The notes beneath the pieces are model-generated. The model had not been told where the DNA came from. It saw only the letters and a program-made list of their open reading frames with translations, and searched no databases. Source: Antilocapra americana (taxonomy: Eukaryota; Chordata; Mammalia; Artiodactyla; Antilocapridae). Taken from it: a stretch of 64,000 bases of DNA. The first letter of the stretch is position 1. Every line of letters starts with the position of its first letter. Shown one piece after another: positions 10,131 through 22,749 of the stretch. The position numbers were made by a program, and so were the translations under genes. The stretch spans positions 1,622,938 through 1,686,937 of the forward strand of contig ML662466.1 of NCBI GenBank assembly GCA_007570785.1, in the 5' to 3' direction.

Positions 10131-13100
10131 ATTATTATTTTTTCTTTATTTTTTAAATTAATTAATTAATTTAAAAAATTCTTTACATTATTGTGTTGGT
10201 TTTGCCATACAGTGACATGAATCTGCCATGGGTATACATATATTGCCCTTCCAGAATTCCCCTCCCTCCTCCCTCCCAAATCCCTCTCTCTGGGTCATCC
10301 GGGTGCACCAGCCCTGAGTATCAAACCTGGGCTAGTGATTGATTTCACATATGATAATTAACATGTTTCAATGCCGTTCTCCCACGTCATCCCACCTTTG
10401 CCCTCTCCCATAGAGTCCAAAAGACTGTTCTATACATCTGCATTTCTTTTGCTGTCTCGCATACAGGGTTCTCATTATCATCTTTCTAAATTCCATATAT
10501 ATGTGTTAGTATACTGTATTTTTGTTTTTCCTTCTGGCTTACTTTACTCTGTATAATAGGCTCCAGTTCCGTCCACCTGAGTGGAACTGATTCAAATGAA
10601 TTATTTTTAATGGCTGAGTAATATTCCATTGTGTATATGTACCACTGCTTTCTTATCCATTCATCTGCTGATGGACATCTAGGTTGCTTCCATGTCCTGG
10701 AAATTGTATACAATGTGGCGATGAACTTTGGGGTACACTTGTCTCTTTCAATTCTGGTTTCCTCGTTGTGTATGCAGTGGGATTGCTGGGTCATATGGTA
10801 ATTCTATTTACAGTTTTTTAAGGAGTCTCCACACTGTTCTCCATAGTGGCTGTGTTACTTTGCATTCACACCAACAGTGTAAGAGAGTTCCCTTTTCTCC
10901 ACATCCTCTCCAGTATTTATTGTTTGTAGACTTTTGGATGGCTGAACCTCATTGTGGTTTTGATTTGCATTTCTCTGATAATGAGTGATGCTGAGCATTT
11001 TTTCATGTGTTTGTTAGCCATTTTTATGTCTTCTTTGGAGAAATGTCTGTTTAGTTCTTTGGCCCACTTTTTGATTGGGTCGTTTATTTTTCTGGAATGG
11101 AGTTGCAGTAGTTGCTTGTACATTTTTGAGATAAATTGTTTGTCTGTTGATTTGTTTGCTATTATTTTTTTCCATTCTGAAGGCTGCCTTTTCACCTTGC
11201 TTTGAGTTTCCTTTGTTGTGCAGAAGGTTTTCATTTTAATTAGGTCCCATTTGTTTGTTTGTGGTTTTATTTCCAATATTCTGGGAGGTGGGTCATAGAG
11301 GATCCTGCTTTGGTTTATGTTGGAGAGTATTTTGCCTATGTTTTCCTCTAGGAGTTTTATAGTTTCTAGCCTTACGTTTAGATCTTTGATCCATTTTGAG
11401 TTTATCTTTGTGTATGGTGTTAGAAAGTGTTCTAGCTTCATTCTTTTACAAGTGGCTGTCCAGTTTTCCCAGCACCACTTGTTAAAGAGATTGTCTTTTC
11501 TCCATTGTGTATTCTTGCCTCCTTTGTCAACGATAAGGTGTCAATAGGTGTGTGGATTTATCTCTGGGCTTTCTATTTTGTTCCATTAATCTATATTTCT
11601 GTCTTTGTGTGTGTAACATACTGTCTTGATGACTATAGCTTTGTAGTATAGCCTAAAGTCAGGCAGGTTGATTCCTCCAGTTCCATTCTTCTTTCTCAAG
11701 ATTGCTTTGGCTATTCGAGGTTTTTTGTTTTTCCATATAAATTGTGAAATTATTTGTTCTAATTCTCTGAAAAAGACCTCTGATAGCTTGATAGGAATTG
11801 CATTGAGTCTATAGATTTCTCTGGGTAGTATACTCATTTTCACTATATTGATTCTTCCAACCCATGAACACAATGTATTTCTCCATGATTTCTTTCATCA
11901 GTGTTTCATAGTTTTCTACATATAAGTCTTTTGTTTCTTTAGATAGAAATACTCCTAAGTATTTTATTCTTTTTGTTTCGATGGTGAATGTTATTGTTTC
12001 CTTAATTTCTTTTTGTTTTCTCATTATTAGTGTACAGGAATGCAAGGGATTGCTGTGTGTTGATTTTACATCCTACAAATTTACTATATTCACTGATTAG
12101 CTCTAGTAATTTTCTGGTAGAGTATTTAGGGTTTTCTATGTAGAGGAACATGTCGTCTGCAAACAGTGAGAGTTTTATTTCTTCTTTTCCAATCTGGATC
12201 CCTTTTATCCCTTTATCTGCTCTGATTGGTGTGGCCAAGACTTATAAATCTATGTTGAATAGTAGTGATGAGAGTGGGCACCCTTGTCTTGTTCCTAACT
12301 TTATGGGAAATGCTTTCACTTTTTCACCATTGAGGATAATGTTTGCTGTGGGTTTGTCGTATATAGCTTTTAATATGTTGAGGTATGTCCCTTCTATTCC
12401 TGCTTTTTGGAGTTTTTTTTTTTTTTAATCATAAATGGATGTTGAATTTTGTTGAAGGCTTTCTCTACATCTATTGAGATAATCATGCAGTTTTTATTTT
12501 TCAATTCATTAATGTGGTGTATTACACTGACTGATTTGTGAATATTGAAGAATCCTTGCATCCCTGGGATAAAGCCTACTTGATCATGATGTATGATCTT
12601 TGTATTGTGTTGTTGGATTCTATTTGCTAGAATTTTGTTAAAGATTTTTGCATCTATGTTCATCAGTGATATTGGCCTGTAGTTTTCTTTTTATGTGGCA
12701 TCTTTGCCAGGTTTTGGAATTAGGGTGATGGTGGCCTCATAGTATTCCTCTGCAATTTTCTGGAAGAGTTTGAGTAGAATAGGTGTTAGCTCTTCTCTAA
12801 ATTTTTGGTAGAATTCAGCTGTGAAGCTATCTGGTCCTGGGCTTTTGTTTGTTGGAAGATTCCTGACTACAGTTTCAATTTCCGTGCTTGTGATGGGTCT
12901 GTTAAGGTTGTCTATCTCTTCCTGGTTTAGTTTTGGAAAGTTGTACTTTTCTAAGAATTTGCCCATTTCTTCCAGGTTGTCCAGTGTATTTGCATATGGT
13001 TGCTGATAATAGTCTCTTATGATCCTTTGTATTTCTGTGTTTTCTGTTGTGATCTCTCCATTTTCATTTCTAATTTTGTTGATTTGATTCTTCTCTCTTT

Positions 13101-13990
13101 GTTTCTTGATGAGTCTGGCTAATGGTTTGTCAATTTTATTTATCTTCTCAAAGAACCAGCTTTTGGCTTTGTTGATTTTTGCTATGGTCTCTTTTGTTTC
13201 CTTTGCGTTTATTTCTGCCCTGATCTTTAAGATTGCTTTCCTTCTACTAGTCGTGGGCTTCTGCATTTCTTCCTTTTCTAGTTGCTTTAGGTGTAATTTT
13301 AGGTTCTTTATTTGACTTTTTTCTTGTTTCCTGAGGTAAGCTTGTATTGTCATATATAGCTTCCCCTTAGCACTGCTTTTACAGTGTCCCACAGGTTTTG
13401 GGTTGTTGTGTTTTCATTTTCATTCATTTCTATGCATATTTTGATTTCTTTTTTTTTTTGTTTCTTCTGTGATTTGTTGGTTACTCAACAGCGTGTTGTT
13501 GAGCCTCCATATGGTGGAATTTTTAAATGGTTTTCTCCTAAAACTGATATCTAATCTCACTGTATTGTGGTCAGAAAAGATGTTTGGGATGATTTCAATT
13601 TTTTTGAATTTGCCAAGGCAAGATGTATGGCCCTGGATGTGATCTATTTTGGAGAAGGCCCCATGCACACTTGAGAAAAAGATGAAATTCCTTTTTTTGG
13701 GGTGGAGTGTCCTATAGATATCAATTAGGTCTAACCAGTCTATTGTATTATTCAAAGTTTGAGTTTCCTTGTTAATTTTCTGTTTAGTTGATTAATCCAT
13801 CGGTGTGAATGGAGTATTAAAGTCTCCCACTATTATTGTGTCATTATTAATTTCCCCTTTCATACTTGTTAGCATTTGCCTTACATATTGTGGTGCACCT
13901 ATATTGGATGAATATATATTTATAATTGCTATTTCTTCTCCTTGGACTGATCCTTTGATCATTATGCGATGTCCATCTTTACCAATTTTT
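10131..13990 (-). mobile_element. Long L1, bovine type, 5'-truncated
   Basis: The 3' end lies at the left: a T-rich stretch at 10137-10190 (the poly-A on minus), then the bovine L1 3' UTR with a ccctccctcctccctccc-type tract near 10260. ORF2 follows in the minus direction to about 13755, and the element stops at about 13990 inside the endonuclease region. Overall similarity to other L1 pieces in this window is high, so it is among the younger copies. Confidence 0.92.
10486..13755 (-). pseudogene. L1 ORF2, endonuclease end to C terminus, broken
   Basis: Open minus segments in order are 13755-13420 (endonuclease end), 13392-12691 (233 codons, linker and start of RT, ending [20 protein letters not shown]), 12663-12394, 12238-12002, 12045-11809, 11873-11586, 11441-10917 and 10794-10486. 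The polymerase box is intact as [12 protein letters not shown] near 12150. At least six frameshifts or stops separate the pieces, so there is no active protein. The enzyme would nick and copy L1 RNA into DNA in the nucleus. Confidence 0.9.
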
Positions 13991-14299
13991 TAACAATCTT
14001 TTACCAAACCAGAACTTATCTTTTATTAATTAATAATAAGGAAAAACCTTCATTTTCTTTTGCTTCATTTATTTATTTTTCATGAAAGTCTTTCTTAACA
14101 CATAGCTTCTCTTTGTATCATCTTTCTTTGTGTAAATAACTGCTTTTTAACATATCTTATAGATCATTCTCATCTGCTGAGATTAAAGTCCTTGATTTTT
14201 TGTTCATATGAGACTATCTACTTCTCCTTTATTTTTTGAAGGGTTATTTTCCTGGACATATAAGCTAAGTTCAGTAGTTGGTTTTTTTTTTTTTTTTTG
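13991..14299. other. AT-rich sequence, unclassified
   Basis: This very AT-rich stretch contains a T-run and no clear gene. Part of it may be an old L1 3' region on the minus strand, but I cannot support a family. Confidence 0.35.
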
Positions 14300-14780
14300 G
14301 TTTGTTTTTTTCTTTTTTTAAAGAAAAGTTTTATTTATTGACATCTTATTCATGTTTCATGGATTTGCCAACTAAACTATATAATTCATTGATTTTTAAT
14401 GTCTTTATAGGTTGCATAACTACTAGCATAACTACTAGCTCTTTCTAGAATATTTTCACACTTTAAAAGTAAATACTGTCCAGGTATATGACATTTGCCA
14501 TTTCTCCCTTCATCTTCCCCCTGACATTCCTCTTCTATTTCTGTCTTTAGAGAATTACTTAGTCTGGGACATATTCACTCATATGAACAGAATAATGCAA
14601 TCTACAGCCTTTTCTTCTTGATTTCTTTTTATTAACATAATCATTTCAGATCTATGGTAGTTATAGAATGTATTAGAACTGCATTCATTTGATAGCTGAA
14701 TAATATTGCATTCCTTGTTTTATTTATTTGACCACAAGTTGATGGTCATTTTAGTCATTTCAACTGTTTCTTTTTTAAAT
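14300..14780 (-). mobile_element. Old L1 3' region
   Basis: Read on the + strand it contains catatgaacagaataatgca and gctgaataatattgcattcc, a pattern found in the 3' UTR of old mammalian L1 subfamilies in antisense. It is heavily mutated and no open frame survives. Confidence 0.5.
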
Positions 14781-15335
14781 TTAAATGATTTTTAATTTAA
14801 ATAATTTACATGTTTATTTTAATGCACTTTAAATAAAATTTGTATACAATTTTAGTATAATGACTTTACAGAATTTTGTTGTTTTCTCTCAAGCCTCTCA
14901 TATACTTATGAATCAGCCATAAGTATACATATATCCCTTTCCTCTTAAAACTCCTTTGATTCTTCCTCCCCAGCTACCCCTCTAGGTTGATACAGAACCC
15001 TTGTTTGTGTTTCCTGAGACATACAGCAAATTACTGTTGGCTATCTGTTTTACATATGGTTATGCAAGTTTCCATTTACTCTCTCCATGCATCTCTCCCT
15101 TTCCTTCCCTCTTACCATGTCCATTATTTTATTATCTATGCATGTTTCTCATTTTCAGCCCAGCAAATAAATTCTTCAGTATCATTTCTCTAGATTCCAC
15201 ATATTTGTGTTAGTATACAATATTCATCTTTTGATTTCTTACTTTCTTCACTCTATATGATAGGCTCTAGATTTTTTCCAACTCTTTAGAACTGACTCAA
15301 ATGTATTTCTTTTTATGACTGAACAATATTCAATT
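14781..15335 (-). mobile_element. L1 3' UTR, left piece of a split L1
   Basis: This is L1 3' UTR and end-of-ORF2 text in antisense, with ttagtatacaatattcatc and gataggctctagatttttt. The same L1 appears to resume at 16169, after the BovB. The open frames at 14987-15213 on + are accidental. Confidence 0.7.
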
Positions 15336-16168
15336 GAAAACTGGTATTTTCCAGTCCTGTGGTCAGTTTCATTCCAATTCCAAGGAAGGGTAATGCCAAA
15401 GAATTTTCACACTGCTGCCCAACTGCACGCAACTTATATGCTACCAGAGCAATGTTCAAAGTTCTCCAAGGAAAGCTTCAACAGTACATGACCTGGGAAC
15501 TTCTAGATGTTCAAGGTGGACTTAGAAATGGCAGAGGAACCAGTCATCAAATTGCCAACATCAGTTGGATCATAGAAAAAGCAAGGAGATTTCAGGAATA
15601 TGTCTATTTCTGCCGTTTGATTTCACAAATTCCTCTAACTATGTAGGGCACTGCAAACTGTGAAAAATCCGTTAGGTGATGGGAATACCGGCAACCTTAC
15701 CTGCCTTCTGAAAAAAATGTATGCAGGTCAAGAAGCAGCTGTTATAGCTACATATGGAACAACTATCTGGTTCCAATTTGGTAAAGGAGTATGTCAAGGC
15801 TGCACATTGTCTCCCTGCTTATTTAGCTTATAGGCAGAGTGCATCATGCAAAATGCCAAGGTGAATGAAGCACAAGCTGGAATCAAGATTGTCAGGAGAA
15901 ACATCAATAACCTGAGATATTCAGAGGACACCATCCATATGGAAGTAAGCAAAGGGTAACTAAAAAGCTTCTTGATAATACTCTGAACACTGTATCCGGT
16001 CCCATCATTTCATGACAAATAGATGAGGAAACAATGGAATCAGTGATAGACTTTATTTTGAGATGGTCCAAAATTTCTGCAGATGGTGACTGCAGCCATG
16101 AAATTAAATGACCATTGCCCTTTGAAAGAAAAGCTGAGACCACTCTAAACAGCATATTAAATCAGGGC
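15336..16168 (+). mobile_element. BovB fragment inserted in L1
   Basis: Sense BovB from the reverse-transcriptase start (HCCPTARNLYATRAMFKVLQ in 15359-15646) to cagcatattaaatc, where it stops short of the normal 3' end. L1 sequence flanks both sides on minus. The polymerase box region reads gatattcagaggacacc near 15915, so it is mutated. Confidence 0.8.
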
Positions 16169-17365
16169 ATATGCCTAGGAGTGGGATTGCTGGATCATCT
16201 GGTGGCTTTATTCCTAGTTTTTTAAGGAATTTCCATAATGCCTTCTATAGTGCCTGTATCAATTTATATTGCCACCAACAGTCCAAGAGGGTACCCTTCA
16301 CACAATTTTTATGGTTTGTAGAGTTTTATGATTAGCATTTTCACTGGTGTCTCATGGCATCTCAATGTAGTTTTGGTTTGCATTTCTGTAATAATGAGAG
16401 ATATTGATCATCTTTTCATGTGTTTGCATGTCTTCTCTATTCCTTCTTTGTAGAAATGACTGTTAATGTCTTTTTCCCACTTTTCGATTTTCCTGATTTC
16501 TGATTGGGTTGTTTCTTTTCCTGGTCTTAAGTTGTATAAGCTGCTCATATGTTTTGAAAGTTAATCCTTTGCATTAGTTTAATTTTTATTATTTTTCTCC
16601 ATTCTGAGAGGTGTCATTTTACCTGGCTTATAATTTCCCTTGCTGTGAAACAGGTTTTAAGCTTAATCAATCCCAATTGTTTACTTTTGTTTATGATTTC
16701 CATTACTCTAGATGGTGGGTCATAGAGGGTCTTCATTTTACTTGTGTCATTGGGTGTTCTGCCTATGATTTCCTGTAAGAGTTTTAAAGATTCTGGTCTT
16801 ACATATTGGCCTTTAATCCATTTTGTGTTGATCTTTACTAATACTAATACTAACAATACTAATACTTCCTAACACTAATAACACTTGGTATTATGAAATG
16901 TTCTAATGCCATTCTTTTACATGGAGCTGTTCAGTTTTCCTTGCACCACCTATTAAAGAGGCTGTCCTTGACCCATTGTATTTTCTTGCCTTCTTTGTCA
17001 AAAATAAGTTACTCATATGTGCATGAATTTATTTCAGGGTTTTCTATCCTGTCCCATTGGCCTATGTTTCCGTTTTTGTGCCAGTACCATACTTTATTTA
17101 TGACTGTAGCTTATAGTTAAATTTGAAGTCAGAAGTGTGATTCCTCCAATTCCATTCTGCTTTCTCAGGACGGTTTTGGCTATTCAGTGTCTTTTGAGTT
17201 TCCATATGAAATGTGGATTTTTTGGGTCTAGCACTGTGGAAAAAAAATGCCATTGTTAATTTGATAGGGATCAGAGTGAATCTACAGATTGCATTTGGTA
17301 GTATAATAATTTTCAAAATGTTGATTTTTCCTACTCAGGAACATGGACTATCTCTCCACCTGTAT
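16169..17365 (-). mobile_element. L1 ORF2 3' part, continued
   Basis: Antisense L1 from the ORF2 C terminus upward. Open pieces at 16856-16614 and 17316-17098 on minus encode L1 ORF2 text such as NTKWIKGQYVRPESLKLLQE. It is interrupted at about 17366 by a solo LTR. Confidence 0.85.
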
Positions 17366-17749
17366 ATATAGTTTTGTCCAGATCCCAATCTCCACAAACC
17401 ACCAGGAGGCCATTCACTGATGCAAGTGCAAGAGGGAGTTTATTACAGATCCAGGTCCGGATCGCACATACACACACCGACACAGCGGAGTGAGGGTGGC
17501 AGCCCCGAGCCGCATGGTACAAGGCTTTTAAGGGAAAGAGACAAAGGGCAGGAGGACTCGGATGGGGGAATGTGTTTCAGCGTCCTGTGACTGGCCAGGA
17601 CGAGAGAGGATGTCAGGGGATTTTCGCGCACTAACCCCTGATTGGCAGTCATGTCTAGGGTGGTGAGCTGGGGGTGGGGGAACTTGAGTGTTGCCTTCTA
17701 TCGCAAGATGGCAGCTCCTCTTTTTAAGACGGAGTCACTTAGGCTCTAC
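17366..17749 (-). mobile_element. Solo LTR in L1, unassigned family
   Basis: About 380 bp of G+C-richer DNA sits inside L1. The L1 text is interrupted after ccacctgtatat and resumes with atatcatcttt. On minus it starts TGTAGAGCCTAAGTGACTCC, has a TTAAAAG TATA-like box and an AATAAA about 70 bp before its end. It ends near ctggacaaaact. An atat direct repeat may be a 4-bp target-site duplication, which would suit a class I element, but AT-rich flanks make this uncertain. Confidence 0.7.
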
Positions 17750-18733
17750 AATATCATCTTTTATTTCTTTTATTAATGTCTTATAGCTTTCTGTATATAG
17801 TTATTTTTTCTCCTTAAGTAAGTTTTTCCTAGATATTTTATTCCGTTTGTTGCAAAGATTAATGAGATTGATTCCTTAATTTCTCTTTCTGATTTTTCAT
17901 TGTTGGTATATAGGCATGCAAGTGATTTTTTAATTGATTGTTTTTATCCTGCAACTTTGCTAAATTCACTTATTAGTTTTAGTAATTCTCTGTTAATGTC
18001 TTTACAGCTGTCTATGTAGAGTATCATGTCATGCACAAACAGTGAGAGCTTTACTTCTTATTTTGTGATTTATCACATTTCTTTTTCTTCTGTGATTGCT
18101 ATAGCTAGGACTTCCAAAATTGTGTTGAATAAAAGTGGTGAAAGTTGTCACCCCTATCTTGTTCCAGATTTGGGGGGGGGGGCTTTCAAGGTTTCACCAT
18201 TGAGAATAATGTTCACTGTGGGTTTAGCATATATGGCCTTTACTATCTAGAGTTGGGTTCCTTCTATGCCCATTTTTTGAAGTTTTAATTATAAATGGGT
18301 GCTGAATTCTGCCAAAGGCTTTTTCTGCATCTATTGATGTGATTACATGTTTTTTATGTTTAAATTGGTTAATTTGGTGTATCACATTGATTGATTTGTA
18401 TATATTGAAGAATTCTTGCATCTATGAAATAAAATCAACTTGATCATGGTGTTCTTGATCAACTTGATTTGGTGTGCTGTTGAATTCTCTTTGCTAACAT
18501 TTTGTTGAGGATGTTTGCATCTATGTTCATCAGTTATATTGGCCTTTTCTTTTTATGGTTGTTTTCTTCTGGTTTTGGTATCAGGGTGATGGTGGCTTCA
18601 TAGATTGAGTTGAAAATGTCCTTCCTCTCCGGTTTTTTGGAAAAAAAAAAAAAAAAGGAAGGATAAGCACTAGCTCATCTCTAAATATTTAGTAGAATTC
18701 CCCTGTGAAGTTTTGGGCGATTTTTGATCACAG
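17750..18733 (-). mobile_element. L1 ORF2 middle part
   Basis: Antisense L1 reverse-transcriptase region. The minus segment 18421-18224 encodes [20 protein letters not shown] and [17 protein letters not shown] text (here [13 protein letters not shown]). The piece ends at 18733 at the exact edge of the class I provirus and resumes at 25571. Confidence 0.88.
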
Positions 18734-19318
18734 TGAAAGGTTGTTGCTGAACCACAAAAGACACCAGAGTTCTTGCCTTCTGGAGGAGAAGAATTCAACC
18801 TGGGGCCAGAGACAAGGTTTGATCTCTCAGAATCTTTGTGTGACAAAACGTTTTTAAAGTATAAAATAGGTAGAGAAATCTTCTACTATAGACCTCAGAA
18901 GTTCACGGAAAGAGTACTCTCCAGCTGGTCTTTATCCAGATATTATATAGCTACTAGCAGTCTGCTAATTAAAGAAAGGATGTCTCAAAAGTCAGAGAAT
19001 GGCACCAGGTGAGTCATTCTGAGCCATAAATTATTGATATAAATCTTGAAGAAAGGCAGATTTCAATGCAAATATATAGTTTCATTAACATAGATTAGGA
19101 GAACAATGTATGAGTATAACATACTGGTTTGCCAAGTTGGTTCTGAGCCTTTAGGCGAACTAACTTGAAGGCAAGTCTAAGGTAAATACATAGTACATGA
19201 ACATAGCTTAAGACAATCATTTACATAACAAAAATGCATTGGTTAGTTCAATATTTGACAAAAATTTAGTTCAGATGGAACCAGGTGTCATTATGGAAAC
19301 ACAGAATTTTAAGAGAAA

Positions 19319-19359
<41 letters not shown>

Positions 19360-19493
19360 ATAGATAAGAGGAAACAATATAACACTAACTTTCTTCATTC
19401 TGTCGCTTAAGAGAGAGATAAAAAAAAGTATGACACTTGCAGCCCACTCTCTCCATCTGGAGACCCCTGTCTTTCCTACTTGCTACGCTCTCA
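18734..19493 (-). repeat. 3' LTR of the class I provirus
   Basis: It reads TGAGAGCG on minus at 19493 and ends TTTCA at 18734, about 760 bp. The sequence is homologous to the solo LTR at 28590-29334 along its length, for example gaattcttctcctc near the end. A (TA)n run at 19322-19355 sits inside the LTR. Confidence 0.88.
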
Positions 19494-19518
19494 TCCTGCC
19501 CCTTCCCCTTTTCTTTTA
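19494..19518 (-). promoter_or_regulatory. Polypurine tract of the class I provirus
   Basis: On minus the 25 bases directly before the 3' LTR are almost all purine (aaaagaaaaggggaagggg then cagga). This is the primer for plus-strand DNA synthesis in retroviruses, and its place fixes the LTR start. Confidence 0.85.
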
Positions 19519-19599
19519 GGATAATTATGTTTCCTAGGGAAATGGGCATCATTCTTATTCCATAACAGCTTTCATGCTGATAAGGGGCATTGTCCCTAA

Positions 19600-21010
19600 A
19601 TTGGTGAGGCAACACATCTCCTAAACCTCATATTTATTGTCTTTGATCCAAAGGGACCCCAAGTGGTAGATATATAGCACTCACAAGAGTTTAAGCAACC
19701 ATTTGTAACTTAAAATCATTCATGCGACTAGAAACAAATTCAGTTACACAGTAACAGAGGCAGGGAGCAAACAACAAAAAACAGAACAATGAGAATTATT
19801 GTAATTAAGATGTTTTTCCTCCATGACGAAATAGTTAACATCTCCAAAAGTGAGGCAGTTAAGGATTAAGGAGTATCCTGAATTATCTTGTTCATGTGTT
19901 CCATAAAATGAGTAACATTAGTGTTCATAGCAGGTATATATGTACAGAACTGGGTATGAATGATGTCACAAGTTCCTCCTTGTAAAACTGTCAGAATACA
20001 TAAGGCCAATATGTTTTGTGAAACCACCTTTCTAATTTGTGTTTGTTCAGCATTAAGAGCTAAAATAGCTTTTTGAGAATCCTGAAAAAAACCCATTGAG
20101 TAAAATTGGTCAAAGCATCAGCTTGTATCATAATATCTGTAGTTCCCAGAGAGGGGACAAATTCTGCAGCCAAATAATCATAGCAATAAAGTACAGACCT
20201 TGCACACTGAGTTTGAAAATGTGGTACCTTAGCAGGTTTTCTAGAAGCTCTGCGAATGTAAAGCCATGAGTGAAATGTAGACTTAGGGCGCATCTCCCTA
20301 TCCAACCAGCGGGAAGCCATGCCCATAGGTAAGAGCCACACATCCGATAGGTCCGATTTGGACCAAGCCAATGTGAATGAGATACCCAGTCCCCAAAAGT
20401 GTCTGACCAAGTGAAAGAAGGAAATGAACTGGGGTTGTTAAAGACAGGAATGATTATATAGTATATTTCCTGTGGCAAAAATCCCAATTATTTACAATCA
20501 TTATAATTAAGTTATTGGCTAACTTCTGGGTTTTTTTTCCCAGCATATACTGGCGTAGATATTAGACTTCTATTTTCAGGAGTTGGCCACATGACCTAAT
20601 CCCATATTTGATAAATTTCAGGTAAAAAGCCCCTAAATCTAGACCATTTACCTTATGTGTATTGAAATAGTCATTAAACCAAGACAATGTATTATCAAAA
20701 ATAAGTCACATTATGTCTGCAGTTAAAGTACAAAGTGTTTCACCAGTCCATCTTAGGGTTGCTAGATGTCATCAGATTAAGAAAAGGCATCATATGATTG
20801 TTGTTGAAGGTATTCACAGACATAGAGAAAGTATTTTCCTTGACATGGAGATGTCCACCATGGGAAGCCTTCTACTGATGAAGAGGGAAGCACTCCCGAG
20901 ACCCAGCAGTTAGACTGATGGTGGAATGCAGCCCAGGACAGAAAGTCGTTGTATTGAGGCTCAAATGGCAGACTCAGGAATCTTGGAGTCAGCAGAAGTA
21001 GGCTCACCAT
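19600..21010 (-). pseudogene. env remnant of the class I provirus
   Basis: Minus open pieces are 21010-20777, 20487-20128, 20410-20060 and 20096-19866. The last encodes a transmembrane-subunit part: SQNILALCILTVLQGGTCD followed by a cysteine-containing CTYIPAMN segment and MEHMNKI, the heptad and disulphide-loop region of gammaretroviral TM. The surface-subunit part has several stops and overlapping frames. The envelope is not expressible as one protein. Confidence 0.7.
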
Positions 21011-21109
21011 AGATTACCAGGCCTATCTGAAAAGTATGAAGTCAGAGAATATAAAGCAAAGACATAAAGTAATGTCACTTAGCTCTGTTCAGGGTGCCAT
21101 CTCATAACT

Positions 21110-22290
21110 TGTTTGATGCACCCACAAATAAATTCCTGGCACTTTAACAGCTTTAGGAGAAGAAAGAATAACCTTGAAAGGGCCTTCCTAGAGGGGACAG
21201 AGGGATTGACCCCAAGATCCCAATGTTTTTATCAGAACCTTGGTTCCTGGCTCAAATAGAGGCTTGCTTAACTCAGAGGCTGGGTCAGGAATCATCTCTC
21301 AAGCTCCATTAATTCCTGTTGAAGAGATGAGTTACATAAATAGTTAATTCTAAGGCTTTAGTTTCTATACCAGTGTCTTTGTGTAAGAAAGCCCTTCTAT
21401 AAATACATTCAAGTGGGGACAGTCCCTCCTTTTTGAGGGCAATCGGAGCCTCATTAAAGCTATGGGTAGAAGTTTAACCCAATTGTCTTGTGTCTCTTGA
21501 GTTAATTTGTGCAGATAATATCATTATAGCCTTTGATAATATCATTATAGCTTTTTCAACCTTTCTTGAGGATTGGGGTCTCCAGGAACAGTGTAAGTGA
21601 TATTCCATTCCTAGAGCTTTAGTCACCCCGTGAGTTACAGCAGCATTAAAGGTGGAGCCATTGTCACCCTGAAGGCTCTGAGGCAACCTAAACCTGGGAA
21701 AAAATTATGGATTAAAGTTCTTATAACTGTCTTAGCCTGTTCATTATGACACGGAAAAGTGTCAATACATCCAGTAAAAATATCCACCAAAAGTTGTAAG
21801 CAAGAATATCCATTTGCTTTAGGCATATGAGTAAAATCATTTTCCTAGTCCTCTCCAGGATATTTTCCACTTTGCTGTAATCCCGATTTTGCTAGCTTTT
21901 CAGTCTTTAGCTTCTTTTTCTGATAAAAGTCACATTTTTGGATAATATTCTTTAAAGTTTTCATTGCATATTTACCTTTAAACAAATCATAAGCCATCTG
22001 GTAAGTAGTCTCTACACCTAAATGAAAACCCTGGCATAAACCCTTAAGAATTTTTCATTGAGCATTTTCAGAAACAATTTATCATTCATCCTTAAACTGT
22101 AATCATCCTTTATCAGTAATTTTTGCCCTTCTTTTCTCATATCTTTCTAATTCCTCCTCCGTATATTGGGGTTTTTCCTGTTATACAGGACTTGTCAAGA
22201 TAAAAAATCTCTGCAGTGAAGGGGTTTCATAAAGTGCTGCTTTTCTGGCTTGATAGTCAGCCCGCTGATTACCTTCAACTATTTACTCCA
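21110..22290 (-). pseudogene. Integrase remnant of the class I provirus
   Basis: Open minus pieces 21826-21635 and 21686-21474 carry the catalytic core: GDNGSTFNAAVTHGV (second catalytic Asp) and HCSWRPQSSRKVEKA (catalytic Glu followed by Lys). The C-terminal domain near 21120-21290 reads WEGPFKVILSSPKAVKV on minus. A frameshift and a stop split the core. A short duplicated block, catwise aatatcattatagc, lies at 21516-21553. Confidence 0.82.
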
Positions 22291-22294
22291 GTCC

Positions 22295-22680
22295 TTACTG
22301 TGCTCTATATGATGCATAACCTTTAGGATAATATATAGCAGTTAAAAGTCTCTCAGTCTTTCTGAAATGCTTAATAGGTTGTCCTGTTGTCATTTGAAAC
22401 TGCCTTTCTTTCCATATTACAGCATGAGCATGTAAAGTCAAATAAGCATACTTAGAATCAGTGTAGATATTTACTCGCTGGCCTTTGCTTAATTCTAGAG
22501 CTTGGGTCAGAGGCCCAGGCTCCGCTTTGAGCACTGGTCCTTTAGGGGAGATATTTTGCTTCTAAAACCCATTTGGTCATCACAATGGTGTAACCTGCTT
22601 TACACTACCCATCCTGAACAAAAGAATTGCCATCTGTAAATATTCCATGACAGGGTTGTCTAATGGGGTATCCATTAGAT
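22295..22680 (-). pseudogene. RNase H remnant of the class I provirus
   Basis: The minus segment 22534-22295 (79 codons) encodes RVNIYTDSKYAYLTLHAHA, the catalytic-Asp motif of retroviral RNase H, and a C-terminal part. The start of the domain lies in other frames to about 22680. Confidence 0.82.
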
Positions 22681-22749
22681 CTTTCCGAGCTTCATAGTTT
22701 TAAATTAAGAATTGGGAACAACTGTGATCAGGTGTTTCATTTTCCTCCT

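Noticed and set aside
18173..18184. Run of G in L1 near 18175 as a regulatory element
   Set aside because: A simple homopolymer in a decayed L1 reading frame with nothing else around it.
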